Origin: UMGS1766 sp963660915
GTDB taxonomy: Bacteria; Bacillota; Clostridia; Oscillospirales; Oscillospiraceae
Reading direction: 5' to 3'
Assembly: GCA_963660915.1 (NCBI GenBank)
Contig: CAVLAO010000001.1
Coordinates: 84,075-148,074 of the forward strand
Length of the DNA stretch: 64,000 bases
The stretch's first letter is position 1. Every line of letters starts with the position of its first letter. The notes under the pieces are model-generated. The model was not told where the DNA came from. It saw nothing but the letters and a program-made list of their open reading frames with translations, and ran no database searches. Both the position numbers and the translations under genes were made by a program. This document shows positions 25,193 through 33,131 of the stretch, piece after piece.

Positions 25193-25378
25193 TTACCAGG
25201 AAGCCTTCTTCACGCCGGGAATCTGACCCTTATAGGCCAGCTCACGGAAGCAGACACGGCACACGCCGTAGTTGCGCAGATAAGCATGGGGACGGCCGCA
25301 CAGCTTGCAGCGGTTGTACTGACGGCTGGAGAACTTAGCAGGACGCTGCTGCTTAACGATCATAGACTTCTTAGCCAT
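25193..25378 (-). CDS. rpsN: Ribosomal protein uS14 (zinc form)
   Basis: A 61-residue small-subunit protein with paired CxxC motifs (CKLCGRPHAYLRNYGVCRVC), hence the zinc-binding type Z. It lies between rplE and the unusually long leader of rpsH. Confidence 0.97.
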   Translation of the reverse strand: MAKKSMIVKQQRPAKFSSRQYNRCKLCGRPHAYLRNYGVCRVCFRELAYKGQIPGVKKASW

Positions 25379-25393
25379 TGTTGTTCTCCCTCC

Positions 25394-25933
25394 TTACTTG
25401 GCGAACGGAGCACCGAGCTGGCTGAGCAGCTCGCGGCCCTCTTCGTCGGTCTGTGCAGTAGTGACGATGATGATATCCATGCCGCGGATCTTGTCGATCT
25501 GGTCGAACTCGATCTCGGGGAAGATGATCTGTTCCTTCAGGCCCAGGGCATAGTTGCCGCGGCCGTCAAAGGAGTCTGCAGAAATACCGCGGAAATCGCG
25601 GACACGGGGCAGAGCGATGCAGAACAAACGCTCCAGGAACTCCCACATCTTGTCCTGACGCAGGGTCACCTTTGCACCGATGGGCATGCCTTCACGCACC
25701 TTGAAGTTAGCAACGCTCTTCTTGGCCTTGGTGATAACTGCCTTCTGGCCGGTGATCTTGGTCAGATCGGAAACAACAGCGTCCAGAACCTTGGCATTTT
25801 CACGAGCCTCGGAGCAACCGACGTTGATGATGATCTTGTCCAGACGGGGAATCTGCATGGTGGAGGAATAGCCGAACTTGCTCATCAGAGCAGGAGCGAC
25901 TTCTTCCTGATACTTCGTTTTCAGAGTAGGCAT
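25394..25933 (-). CDS. rplE: Ribosomal protein uL5
   Basis: A 179-residue 5S rRNA-associated protein. Typical segments are RLDKIIINVGCSEARENAK, VLDAVVSDLTKITGQKAV and the end DIIIVTTAQTDEEGRELL. Confidence 0.97.
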   Translation of the reverse strand: MPTLKTKYQEEVAPALMSKFGYSSTMQIPRLDKIIINVGCSEARENAKVLDAVVSDLTKITGQKAVITKAKKSVANFKVREGMPIGAKVTLRQDKMWEFLERLFCIALPRVRDFRGISADSFDGRGNYALGLKEQIIFPEIEFDQIDKIRGMDIIIVTTAQTDEEGRELLSQLGAPFAK

Positions 25934-25951
25934 TTAGTTTCGCTCCTTTCC

Positions 25952-26269
25952 TCAGATTTCGGCGCCGCACTTCTTGCAGACGCGAACCTTCTTGCCATCG
26001 GCCAGCAGCTTGTGTGCGGGACGAGTGGGCTTGTTGCACTTGGGGCAGACACGCTGCACCTTGCATGCGTAAATGGGGGCTTCCATCTTCACGATGCCGC
26101 CCTGCTCAGTCTGGCTGATGGGCTTCTTGTGCTTGGTGGCGATGTTCACGCCCTCAACAACAACCTTGCCCTCGGAAGGCATGACAGACAGGACCTTGCC
26201 CTGCTTGCCCTTGTCCTTGCCGGACAGAACGACGACGAGGTCGTCCTTCTTAATGCTGATAGTATTCAT
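25952..26269 (-). CDS. rplX: Ribosomal protein uL24
   Basis: A 105-residue assembly-initiating protein with an N-terminal KOW motif (DDLVVVLSGKDKGKQGKVL). It has a C-terminal four-cysteine ribbon (CPKCNKPTR and CKKCGAEI). Confidence 0.97.
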   Translation of the reverse strand: MNTISIKKDDLVVVLSGKDKGKQGKVLSVMPSEGKVVVEGVNIATKHKKPISQTEQGGIVKMEAPIYACKVQRVCPKCNKPTRPAHKLLADGKKVRVCKKCGAEI

Positions 26270-26285
26270 TATTCGGGCGCCCTCC

Positions 26286-26654
26286 TTAAATCACTTCGGG
26301 AGCCAGAGACAGGATCTTCATGAAGTCCTTGTCGCGCAGCTCGCGGGCCACTGGCCCAAAGATACGGGTACCGCGGGGGGTGTTGTCGTCCTTGATCAGA
26401 ACAGCGGCGTTCTCATCAAAGCGAACATAAGAACCGTCTGCACGACGGACGCCACGCACGGTACGGACGATAACAGCCTTGACGACTTCGCCCTTCTTAA
26501 CCTGACCGCCGGGAGCAGCCTTGCGCACGGAAGCAACAATGACGTCGCCAATGTTGCCGTACTTACGCTTGGAGCCGCCCAGGACGCGGATGGTCTTGAT
26601 CTCCTTGGCGCCGGTATTATCGGCAACCTTCAGATAGCTCTCTTCCTGAATCAT
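26286..26654 (-). CDS. rplN: Ribosomal protein uL14
   Basis: A 122-residue large-subunit protein at the subunit interface. It starts MIQEESYLKVADNTGAKE and contains the conserved GTRIFGPVARELRDKDFMKI. Confidence 0.98.
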   Translation of the reverse strand: MIQEESYLKVADNTGAKEIKTIRVLGGSKRKYGNIGDVIVASVRKAAPGGQVKKGEVVKAVIVRTVRGVRRADGSYVRFDENAAVLIKDDNTPRGTRIFGPVARELRDKDFMKILSLAPEVI

Positions 26655-26669
26655 ACGTTGGGCACCTCC

Positions 26670-26930
26670 TTACTTCGCCTTCTCGACGATCTCGACCACT
26701 CTCCAACGCTTATCCTTGGAAAGAGGACGGGTCTCCATGACGCGAACGCGGTCGCCGACGCGGCACTCATTGTTCTCGTCATGTGCTTTCAGCTTATAGG
26801 TTCTCTTGACGATCTTCTTGTACAGGGGGTGAGCCACACGGTCGGCGATGGCCACAACGATCGTCTTATCCATCTTATCGGAAACGACCATGCCGACTCT
26901 GGTCTTGCGGGAAGAAGTTCTGTTTTCCAT
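26670..26930 (-). CDS. rpsQ: Ribosomal protein uS17
   Basis: An 86-residue OB-fold 16S rRNA binder (TRVGMVVSDKMDKTIVVAI, then GDRVRVMETRPLSKDKRWRV). ATG 26930 was chosen for its GAAGGAGG site; a TTG two codons upstream was rejected. Confidence 0.96.
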   Translation of the reverse strand: MENRTSSRKTRVGMVVSDKMDKTIVVAIADRVAHPLYKKIVKRTYKLKAHDENNECRVGDRVRVMETRPLSKDKRWRVVEIVEKAK

Positions 26931-26949
26931 GTTCAATTTCCTCCTTCAA

Positions 26950-27153
26950 TTAGTCGGCGTTAGAAGCGCTCTGCTTCTCACGGATGATGGTCTTAACACG
27001 GGCGATGTCCTTCTTGACATCATTGATCTTGTTGGGGTTATCCAACTGATTGGTGGCGTTCTGAAGGCGCAGGTTGAACAGGTCCTTCTTCAGATCCGCC
27101 AGTTTCTGCTCCAATGCCTCAACGGTCATGGCGCGAACTTCGGTAGCCTTCAT
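26950..27153 (-). CDS. rpmC: Ribosomal protein uL29
   Basis: A 67-residue helical protein near the peptide exit tunnel (ALEQKLADLKKDLFNLRLQ, then IARVKTIIREK). Its ATG overlaps the rplP stop as TAATG. Confidence 0.97.
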   Translation of the reverse strand: MKATEVRAMTVEALEQKLADLKKDLFNLRLQNATNQLDNPNKINDVKKDIARVKTIIREKQSASNAD

Positions 27154-27572
27154 TACGCTTCACCTTCTTCCTTAGTCACGATCTTGCACTTGACAGGCAG
27201 CTTGTGCATAGCCAGACGCAGAGCCTCGCGGGCAACTTCCTCGGAAACGCCGGCGATCTCAAACATAACGCGGCCGGGCTTTACCACAGCCACCCAGCTC
27301 TCCACGTTGCCCTTACCTTTACCCATACGAACCTCAGCGGGCTTGTGGGTGTAGGGCTTGTCGGGGAAGATCTTGATCCAGACCTGACCGCCACGCTTGG
27401 TGTAACGGGTCATGGCCACACGAGCGGCCTCGATCTGGTTGCTGGTGATCCATGCCGGCTCCAAGGACTGGAGACCGTACTCGCCGTAGTTAACCTTGTT
27501 GCCGCGGGTAGCCTTACCGGTCATGCGGCCGCGGAACTGCTTGCGGCGCTTAACTCTTTTGGGCATCAGCAT
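27153..27572 (-). CDS. rplP: Ribosomal protein uL16
   Basis: A 139-residue large-subunit protein needed for the A site. It opens MLMPKRVKRRKQFRGRMTGK and contains RVAMTRYTKRGGQVWIKIFP. The ATG at 27572 overlaps the rpsC stop as TAATG. Confidence 0.97.
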   Translation of the reverse strand: MLMPKRVKRRKQFRGRMTGKATRGNKVNYGEYGLQSLEPAWITSNQIEAARVAMTRYTKRGGQVWIKIFPDKPYTHKPAEVRMGKGKGNVESWVAVVKPGRVMFEIAGVSEEVAREALRLAMHKLPVKCKIVTKEEGEA

Positions 27573-28378
27573 TAGCGATCTCCTCCTTCCTCAGTCTTGC
27601 GGGGACCACGATTGTTATTGCGATTGTAGGGGCGGCGATCACCGTCACGGCGCTGGCCGCGGCCATTGCGGGGACGATCGCTGCGCTCACGATAGGGCTT
27701 GCTCAGATCCAGAGTACGGGGCGTAGTGCGCAGGCTCTGGCTCAGAATCTCTCCCTTGTACACCCAAACCTTGATGCCGATGCGGCCATAGGTGGTGTTT
27801 GCCTCAGCGAAGCCGTAGTCAATATCGGCACGCAGAGTCTGCAGAGGAATGGTACCCTCATGATACTGCTCAACGCGGGCGATCTCAGCGCCAGCCAGAC
27901 GGCCGGACAGCTTGACCTTGATGCCCTTTGCGCCGGAACGCATGGCACGGGAGATAGCATTCTTCATTGCACGGCGGAAGGAGGTACGCTTCTCGATCTG
28001 CTGGGCGATGTTTTCAGCGACCAGCTGAGCGTTGGCGTCAATCTCGTTACGCTTGACTTCCACGATGGAGAGCTTCACGTTCTTGCCGGTCATCTTGGCC
28101 AGAGCAGCCTCGATGTCCTCAACCTGGCTCTTGCTCTTATCGGTGCCCACGATCATGCCGGGGCGAGCGCAGTGCACAAACACCTGAACCTTCTCGTTGC
28201 TCCGCTCGATCTCGATCTTGGGAACACCGGCGGAATAGAGGGTCTTCTTCAGGAACTCACGAATCTTCTTATCCTCGACCAGCAGGTCACCGACCTGATT
28301 GTCGCGAGCATACCAGCGAGAGTCCCAGTCTTTGATGACACCCACACGGAAACCGTGGGGATTGACTTTCTGTCCCAT
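27572..28378 (-). CDS. rpsC: Ribosomal protein uS3 with Arg/Gly/Asn-rich tail
   Basis: A 268-residue protein of the mRNA entry site, about 45-50 residues longer than common uS3. The KH domain and C-terminal domain are complete to about residue 218 (ARVEQYHEGTIPLQTLRADI is inside). The extra tail from about 230 is low complexity, rich in R, G, N and D (RNGRGQRRDGDRRPYNRNN), and probably disordered and RNA-binding. Confidence 0.97.
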   Translation of the reverse strand: MGQKVNPHGFRVGVIKDWDSRWYARDNQVGDLLVEDKKIREFLKKTLYSAGVPKIEIERSNEKVQVFVHCARPGMIVGTDKSKSQVEDIEAALAKMTGKNVKLSIVEVKRNEIDANAQLVAENIAQQIEKRTSFRRAMKNAISRAMRSGAKGIKVKLSGRLAGAEIARVEQYHEGTIPLQTLRADIDYGFAEANTTYGRIGIKVWVYKGEILSQSLRTTPRTLDLSKPYRERSDRPRNGRGQRRDGDRRPYNRNNNRGPRKTEEGGDR

Positions 28379-28395
28379 AAACTAAACCTCCTCGC

Positions 28396-28731
28396 TTATT
28401 CTTTCTCGCTCACCACGACGGTGATGTGAGAGGTACGCTTGTTGATCCGATAGCCGCGGCCCTGAGCACGGGGCATCATGCGCTTCAGGATAGGACCGGG
28501 AGTAGCATAAGTCGCAGAGACATACAGCTTTTCCGGATCCATGTTGAAGTTATTCTCCGCGTTGGCGGCAGCACTCTTAACCAGCTTGCTCAGCAGAGGA
28601 GAAGCGGCCTTGGGAGTAGCCATCAGGATGGCCTGAGCCTGAGCAACGGACTTGCCGCGGATCAGGTCACAGACGATGCCAACCTTACGGGGAGAGATAC
28701 GAGCATAGCTCAAAACTGCTTTTGCTTCCAT
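28396..28731 (-). CDS. rplV: Ribosomal protein uL22
   Basis: A 111-residue exit-tunnel protein (YARISPRKVGIVCDLIRGK near the start, ATPGPILKRMMPRAQGRGY near the end). Normal length, 17 nt before rpsC. Confidence 0.97.
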   Translation of the reverse strand: MEAKAVLSYARISPRKVGIVCDLIRGKSVAQAQAILMATPKAASPLLSKLVKSAAANAENNFNMDPEKLYVSATYATPGPILKRMMPRAQGRGYRINKRTSHITVVVSEKE

Positions 28732-28746
28732 TGTAATCTCTCCTCC

Positions 28747-29016
28747 TTACTTAGATTTGGAGCCCACATGGCCGCGGAAGGTGCGGGTGGGAGCAAACTC
28801 ACCCAGCTTGTGGCCGACCATGTCTTCAGTGACATACACGGGCACGTGCTTGCGGCCGTCATGGACGGCGATGGTGTGGCCAATGAAGGCAGGATAGATG
28901 GTGGAGCTGCGGCTCCAAGTCTTCAGAACCTTCTTCTCATTGGTCTCGTTCATTTCTTCAACCCGCTTCAGCAGCTCGGGGGCGCAGAAGGGGCCTTTCT
29001 TAGTAGATCTGCTCAT
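28747..29016 (-). CDS. rpsS: Ribosomal protein uS19
   Basis: An 89-residue small-subunit head protein (MSRSTKKGPFCAPELLKRVE; then GHTIAVHDGRKHVPVYVTED). Normal length and order after rplB. Confidence 0.98.
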   Translation of the reverse strand: MSRSTKKGPFCAPELLKRVEEMNETNEKKVLKTWSRSSTIYPAFIGHTIAVHDGRKHVPVYVTEDMVGHKLGEFAPTRTFRGHVGSKSK

Positions 29017-29029
29017 TCAATTTGCCTCC

Positions 29030-29863
29030 TTACTTGCCGTTGCGATGGCGGACGATGAACTTCTCGGTACGAGCCTTGGTCTTACGAGTCTTATAACCCA
29101 GAGCAGGCTTGCCCCAAGGAGTAACAGGGCCGGAGCGACCGATGGGGGCGCGGCCCTCGCCGCCGCCGTGGGGGTGGTCATTCGGGTTCATGACGGAACC
29201 GCGAACCGTGGGACGCCAACCCATGTGGCGCTTACGACCGGCCTTACCGATGTGGATGTTGGCGTGGTCGATGTTGCCGATCTGGCCGATGCAGGCCTTG
29301 CAGGTCAGCTTCACCAGACGATACTCACCGGAGGGCAGACGGATCTGAGCAGAATCGCCTTCCTTAGCCATCAGCTGAGCCTGCTCACCGGCTGCGCGAA
29401 CCAGCTGGCCGCCCTTGCCGGGGTGAAGTTCGATGTTGCTGATGATGGTGCCCACAGGGATATTTGCCAGAGGCAGGCAGTTGCCGGGCTTGATGTCGGC
29501 GGTGGTGGAGGATTCCACCTTGTCGCCGGCCTTCAGGCCGACAGGAGCCAGAATGTATGCCTTCTCGCCGTCTTCATACTGAATCAGAGCGATGTTAGCG
29601 GAGCGGTTCGGATCGTACTCCAGACGGAGAACCTCAGCGGCGCCTTCCTTCTGGCGCTTGAAGTCGATGATACGATACTTACGCTTGTTGCCGCCGCCGC
29701 GATGGCGGACGGTGATGCGGCCGTAGCTGTTGCGGCCGGCGTTCTTCTTGACGATCTCAGTCAGGCTGCGCTCGGGCTTAGCCTTCTTGTCGATGCCCTC
29801 GAAAGCGGACACCGTCATGTGGCGGCGGGACGGAGTCGTGGGCTTGTAGGTGTTAATAGCCAT
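29030..29863 (-). CDS. rplB: Ribosomal protein uL2
   Basis: A 277-residue protein needed for subunit association and peptidyl transfer. The diagnostic GVAMNPNDHPHGGG motif appears as GSVMNPNDHPHGGGEGRAP near the C-terminus. The S replaces the more usual A, which is a minor variation. Confidence 0.98.
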   Translation of the reverse strand: MAINTYKPTTPSRRHMTVSAFEGIDKKAKPERSLTEIVKKNAGRNSYGRITVRHRGGGNKRKYRIIDFKRQKEGAAEVLRLEYDPNRSANIALIQYEDGEKAYILAPVGLKAGDKVESSTTADIKPGNCLPLANIPVGTIISNIELHPGKGGQLVRAAGEQAQLMAKEGDSAQIRLPSGEYRLVKLTCKACIGQIGNIDHANIHIGKAGRKRHMGWRPTVRGSVMNPNDHPHGGGEGRAPIGRSGPVTPWGKPALGYKTRKTKARTEKFIVRHRNGK

Positions 29864-29878
29864 TCTTCGTTACCCTCC

Positions 29879-30172
29879 TTATGCCATGCCTTCGAAGATC
29901 TCAATGGTCTTGGAATCTTCGGTCAGAGTGACGGTAGCTTTCTTGAAGGAAGCGCGGCGGCCTGCGCGGCCATAACCCTGACGCTTCATCTTGCCGTCAT
30001 AGTTGACGGTGTTGACCTTAGCGACTTTCACGCCGAAGATCTCTTCCACAGCCTTGCCAATCTCGATCTTGTTTGCATCGGTAGCGACATAGAAGGTGTA
30101 CTTCTTGTCGGCAGTGCCCATCATGGCACGCTCGGAGATAACGGGCTTAATGATGATATCGTAAGCGTTCAT
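29879..30172 (-). CDS. rplW: Ribosomal protein uL23
   Basis: A 97-residue exit-tunnel protein that docks trigger factor and SRP (IIKPVISERAMMGTADKKYTF). Its ATG overlaps the rplD stop as TAATG. Confidence 0.97.
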   Translation of the reverse strand: MNAYDIIIKPVISERAMMGTADKKYTFYVATDANKIEIGKAVEEIFGVKVAKVNTVNYDGKMKRQGYGRAGRRASFKKATVTLTEDSKTIEIFEGMA

Positions 30173-30795
30173 TATGCGTACACCTCCTCGATCACGGCCA
30201 GTGCAGCCTTATCGATGACCAGGTTCTTGGCGTTGACAATGTCATACACGCTCAGAACATTGGCAGGAGTCGTGACGATGCCGGGAATGTTCCGGGCGGA
30301 CTTCACAACGTTTGCCTTAACGCCCTCGGTGACAACGACAGCCTTGCCCTCAACGCCAGCAGCGCTCAGGAAGCCGGCAAAGGTCTTGGTCTTAGGCTCA
30401 GCCATCTCCAGGCCGTCCACCACAACGATGGCGCCGGAAGCAGCCTTGTCGCTCAGCACGCTCTTCAGAGCCAGACGCTTGACCTTCTTGTTGACATTGT
30501 AGCTGTAATCACGGGGCTTCGGTGCGAACACAACGCCGCCGTGAGTCCACTGAGGGGAACGGGTGCTGCCCTGACGGGCACGGCCGGTGCCCTTCTGTCT
30601 CCAGGGCTTGATGCCGCCGCCGGAAACTTCAGCGCGGGTCAGAGAGCTCTGAGTACCCTGACGGCAGTTGGCCAGATGGTTCTTGACCACCTCATGGACA
30701 ACGACAGGATTGGGCTCGATACCGAAGATGGACTCAGCCAGTTCGATCTCGCCGATCTTGGCGCCTTCCATGTTAACAACATTAGCAGTAGGCAT
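30172..30795 (-). CDS. rplD: Ribosomal protein uL4
   Basis: A 207-residue protein with the long tunnel-lining loop (KPWRQKGTGRARQGSTRSPQ). In enterobacteria uL4 represses the S10 operon; whether it does so here is unknown. Confidence 0.97.
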   Translation of the reverse strand: MPTANVVNMEGAKIGEIELAESIFGIEPNPVVVHEVVKNHLANCRQGTQSSLTRAEVSGGGIKPWRQKGTGRARQGSTRSPQWTHGGVVFAPKPRDYSYNVNKKVKRLALKSVLSDKAASGAIVVVDGLEMAEPKTKTFAGFLSAAGVEGKAVVVTEGVKANVVKSARNIPGIVTTPANVLSVYDIVNAKNLVIDKAALAVIEEVYA

Positions 30796-30814
30796 TTATG
30801 ATACTCTCCTTTCC

Positions 30815-31543
30815 TTAGCGATTTCTGGCGGAAGCCTTCTGGGGATTGACACGAGCAGAAGCCTTCTGCGGGTTGTTGCTGATGCCAGCGCCCTCGCCCT
30901 TCTTCTCGGGCAGAACCTTAGCGGTGTTGCGCAGCACGACCACGCCGCCGTTGGGGCCGGGGATGGCGCCCTTCACAGCGATCAGATTGATCTCAGCATC
31001 CACCTTAGCCACAATCAGGTTCTCTACGGTAACCTGATCGCCGCCCATCTGGCCGGCGCCGATCTTACCCTTGCGGATACGGCTGGGAGTAGAGGTGGAG
31101 CCCATAGAACCGGCATGACGATGGACAGGGCCGCCGCCGTGGGTCATGGGGGTGCGCTGTGCGCCGTAACGCTTGATAACGCCAGCGTAGCCCTTGCCCT
31201 TGCTGATGCCGGTGCAGTCGACATGATCGCCCTCAGCGAAGATATCGGCTTTGATGACAGAACCAACCTGCAGGCTGGAAGTGTCGTCCAGACGGAACTC
31301 CTTCAGAACCTTCAGGGGTTCCACGCCTGCCTTGGACAGATGGCCCAGCTCAGGCTTGTTGAGCTTGCGCTCAGGGACGGACTCGAAGCCGACCTGTACA
31401 GCTTCATAGCCGTCGTTTTCGAGGGTCTTCTTCTGCACGACGGTGCAGGGGCCGGCCTCGATGACGGTCACAGGAATGACCTTGCCGTCGGCGTCAAAGA
31501 TCTGCGTCATGCCGACCTTCTTGCCGATGATTGCCTTTTCCAT
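30815..31543 (-). CDS. rplC: Ribosomal protein uL3 with duplicated C-terminal motif
   Basis: A 242-residue protein, about 30 residues longer than typical bacterial uL3. The core is normal (GTSKGKGYAGVIKRYGAQR-like segment and VPGPNGG-type loop). The extension contains the octapeptide NPQKASAR twice in tandem before the stop, a small internal duplication in the DNA. A 147-nt gap separates it from rpsJ. Confidence 0.97.
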   Translation of the reverse strand: MEKAIIGKKVGMTQIFDADGKVIPVTVIEAGPCTVVQKKTLENDGYEAVQVGFESVPERKLNKPELGHLSKAGVEPLKVLKEFRLDDTSSLQVGSVIKADIFAEGDHVDCTGISKGKGYAGVIKRYGAQRTPMTHGGGPVHRHAGSMGSTSTPSRIRKGKIGAGQMGGDQVTVENLIVAKVDAEINLIAVKGAIPGPNGGVVVLRNTAKVLPEKKGEGAGISNNPQKASARVNPQKASARNR

Positions 31544-31553
31544 TTGGTTTTTT

Positions 31554-31690
31554 CCTCCTTGTAAAGGTTATTGGTCAGGAGAGTTAGCACATTGGGCTGG
31601 CTATTGCTCTGCTGACATGACCCCCCTGCCCTCAATAACGCGGGCAGGAAGCGGGTACAACGGAAATTGATAAGGGGTTTGCGCGTTGGA
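31554..31690 (-). promoter_or_regulatory. Structured intergenic leader before rplC
   Basis: This gap carries the same 17-nt element as the rpsH leader (TAACCTTTACAAGGAGG on the minus strand, 31554-31570). In it CCTT-TAC-AAGG can pair over the Shine-Dalgarno site. A 7-bp hairpin (CCTGCCC / GGGCAGG, near 31626-31649) lies upstream. A translational control element is inferred. Confidence 0.45.
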
Positions 31691-31999
31691 TCAGAGCTTG
31701 ATCTCGATTTCCACACCGGCAGGCAGCTGCAGGCTCATCAGAGCCTCAACGGTCTTGGGGGAAGGATTCTGAATGTCGACCAGACGCTTGTGGGTGCGGC
31801 GCTCGAACTGCTCACGGGAATCCTTGTACTTGTGGGTTGCACGCAGGATGGTGACGATCTCACGCTTGGTCGGCAGAGGAATGGGGCCGGACACTGCAGC
31901 GCCGGTGCGCTTTGCGGTCTCGACGATCTTCTCTGCACTCTGGTCGATGAGCTGATGGTCATAGGCCTTCAGCCGAATACGAATGCTCTCGTTTGCCAT
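31691..31999 (-). CDS. rpsJ: Ribosomal protein uS10
   Basis: A 102-residue small-subunit protein, also the NusB partner in antitermination. It starts MANESIRIRLKAYDHQLIDQ and contains THKYKDSREQFERRTHKRL. It is the first gene of the operon here: rpsL, rpsG, fusA and tuf are not upstream. ATG 31999 has AAGGAGG; the in-frame start at 32035 was rejected. Confidence 0.98.
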   Translation of the reverse strand: MANESIRIRLKAYDHQLIDQSAEKIVETAKRTGAAVSGPIPLPTKREIVTILRATHKYKDSREQFERRTHKRLVDIQNPSPKTVEALMSLQLPAGVEIEIKL

Positions 32000-32283
32000 G
32001 GTTGGGGTTTCCTCCTTATTTTTCGTACTGTTGTACATGGGCCGAATCGTGTTTCGATTGGCTTCGGACTTATCCGCTTTGCCGGGTGTATCACTCCGGG
32101 CTATAAGGAAAGCCAGCTCCCAGAGCCGGCCGATTCCACACAGTCACAGCGATATACACCGCAGTGGCGCACAGAAAATCCTCAGCCGCCCGAATCCGGT
32201 TCGGACATACTCCGCGGAAGTTACCGGTTTTTGACGCCGCAATCTCCCGCATCATCGCAGTGCGCCCACACAGGCGCTAGATA
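32000..32283 (-). promoter_or_regulatory. Long 5' leader of the S10 operon
   Basis: About 278 nt separate the predicted transcription start from rpsJ. No reading frame of interest lies here. Visible structure includes a hairpin at 32112-32130 (GCCAGCTC / GAGCCGGC with one wobble) and a smaller one at 32043-32057. A leader of this size is typical of feedback-controlled ribosomal operons. No named motif was recognised. Confidence 0.4.
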
Positions 32284-32312
32284 ATGATACAATAAATTAT
32301 CCGCCGAGTCAA
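32284..32312 (-). promoter_or_regulatory. S10 operon promoter
   Basis: Minus-strand TTGACT (32307-32312) and TATCAT (32284-32289) with an exact 17-nt spacer and an A/T-rich upstream stretch (TTTTTTT just beyond the -35). Confidence 0.75.
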
Positions 32313-32364
32313 CCTTTTTTTGTGTTTCTTGCGCTGAAATTTTGGCCAACTCTGCTGATTTCAT

Positions 32365-33027
32365 TCACCTGTTTTTGTGCATTTTCACTTCGTGCGACAA
32401 GAGGCAAAAATGCTGCCGCCGGGTCACCAGCACGCCTTCTCTCTGCATCTTGCCCAACTCCGCCGAAAGAGCAGAACGCTCTACAGAAAGGTAATCCGCC
32501 AGTTCCTGACGATTATAAGGAATATCAAATTCACTGCTCCCCTGCCGTTGTGCTTCTGCAGAGAGGAACGAACGCAACTTTTCCCGAATAGTTCGCTGTC
32601 CCATGTGGGTCAGTTTGCTGTGAAAGCGCAGGTTCTTTCCCGCCAGTGCCGCCACAAGATTGGCAATCATCTGCTTTTGATTCGACCTGAGAAGGCGGGT
32701 TACATTGATTTGCAGCACTTGCGCGTCCTCTCGCGCCGTCGCAATTACTCCCACCGGAACCCCGGCGCAGGCGAAGCTTTCTGCAAATACATCCCCCGGC
32801 TCCAGCATGGCCATCAGGTTCCGGTTGCCCCAGAAGTCTTCCTGTCCGATCTCTGCTCGGCCAGACAGAAGAACACCCAACCACTCCGGCCGGTCTCCTA
32901 CATTTAATAATATACTGCCCGTAGGATAACTGCGGGTTGTTGCCTGCAGTTCCTTCAGCGCAGCCTCCAGTTCCTGTTCTGTCAATCCCCGAAACAGCGG
33001 TTGCTGCATCAGCTCTATCTTTTTCAC
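32365..33027 (-). CDS. Crp/Fnr-family transcriptional regulator
   Basis: A 220-residue regulator. Residues about 10-125 form a cyclic-nucleotide-binding-like sensor domain (GDRPEWLGVLLSGRAEI, LEPGDVFAESFACAG). The C-terminal winged helix has the recognition segment YNRQELADYLSVERSALSAEL. The N-terminus has no cysteine cluster of the FNR 4Fe-4S kind, so the signal is unknown. It is divergent from the ferredoxin operon, and a perfect palindrome lies between them, which suggests it controls that operon. Confidence 0.88.
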   Translation of the reverse strand: MKKIELMQQPLFRGLTEQELEAALKELQATTRSYPTGSILLNVGDRPEWLGVLLSGRAEIGQEDFWGNRNLMAMLEPGDVFAESFACAGVPVGVIATAREDAQVLQINVTRLLRSNQKQMIANLVAALAGKNLRFHSKLTHMGQRTIREKLRSFLSAEAQRQGSSEFDIPYNRQELADYLSVERSALSAELGKMQREGVLVTRRQHFCLLSHEVKMHKNR

Positions 33028-33041
33028 ATTTCTCTCTCCTT

Positions 33042-33084
33042 TGTTGGAATTCCAACATACTTTTCAGGATAACATTAGTATAAT
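33042..33084 (+). promoter_or_regulatory. Activator-type promoter with 16-bp palindrome
   Basis: A perfect palindrome, TGTTGGAATTCCAACA (33042-33057), is followed by TATAAT (33079-33084) with no consensus -35. If transcription starts 7 nt after the -10 (33091), the palindrome centre is at -41.5, the classical class II Crp/Fnr position. The adjacent regulator is the natural candidate to bind it. Confidence 0.6.
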
Positions 33085-33131
33085 GTATCCTGTCAAGAGA
33101 AACAAAGCCGACGTAACAGGAGGAATTCAAT

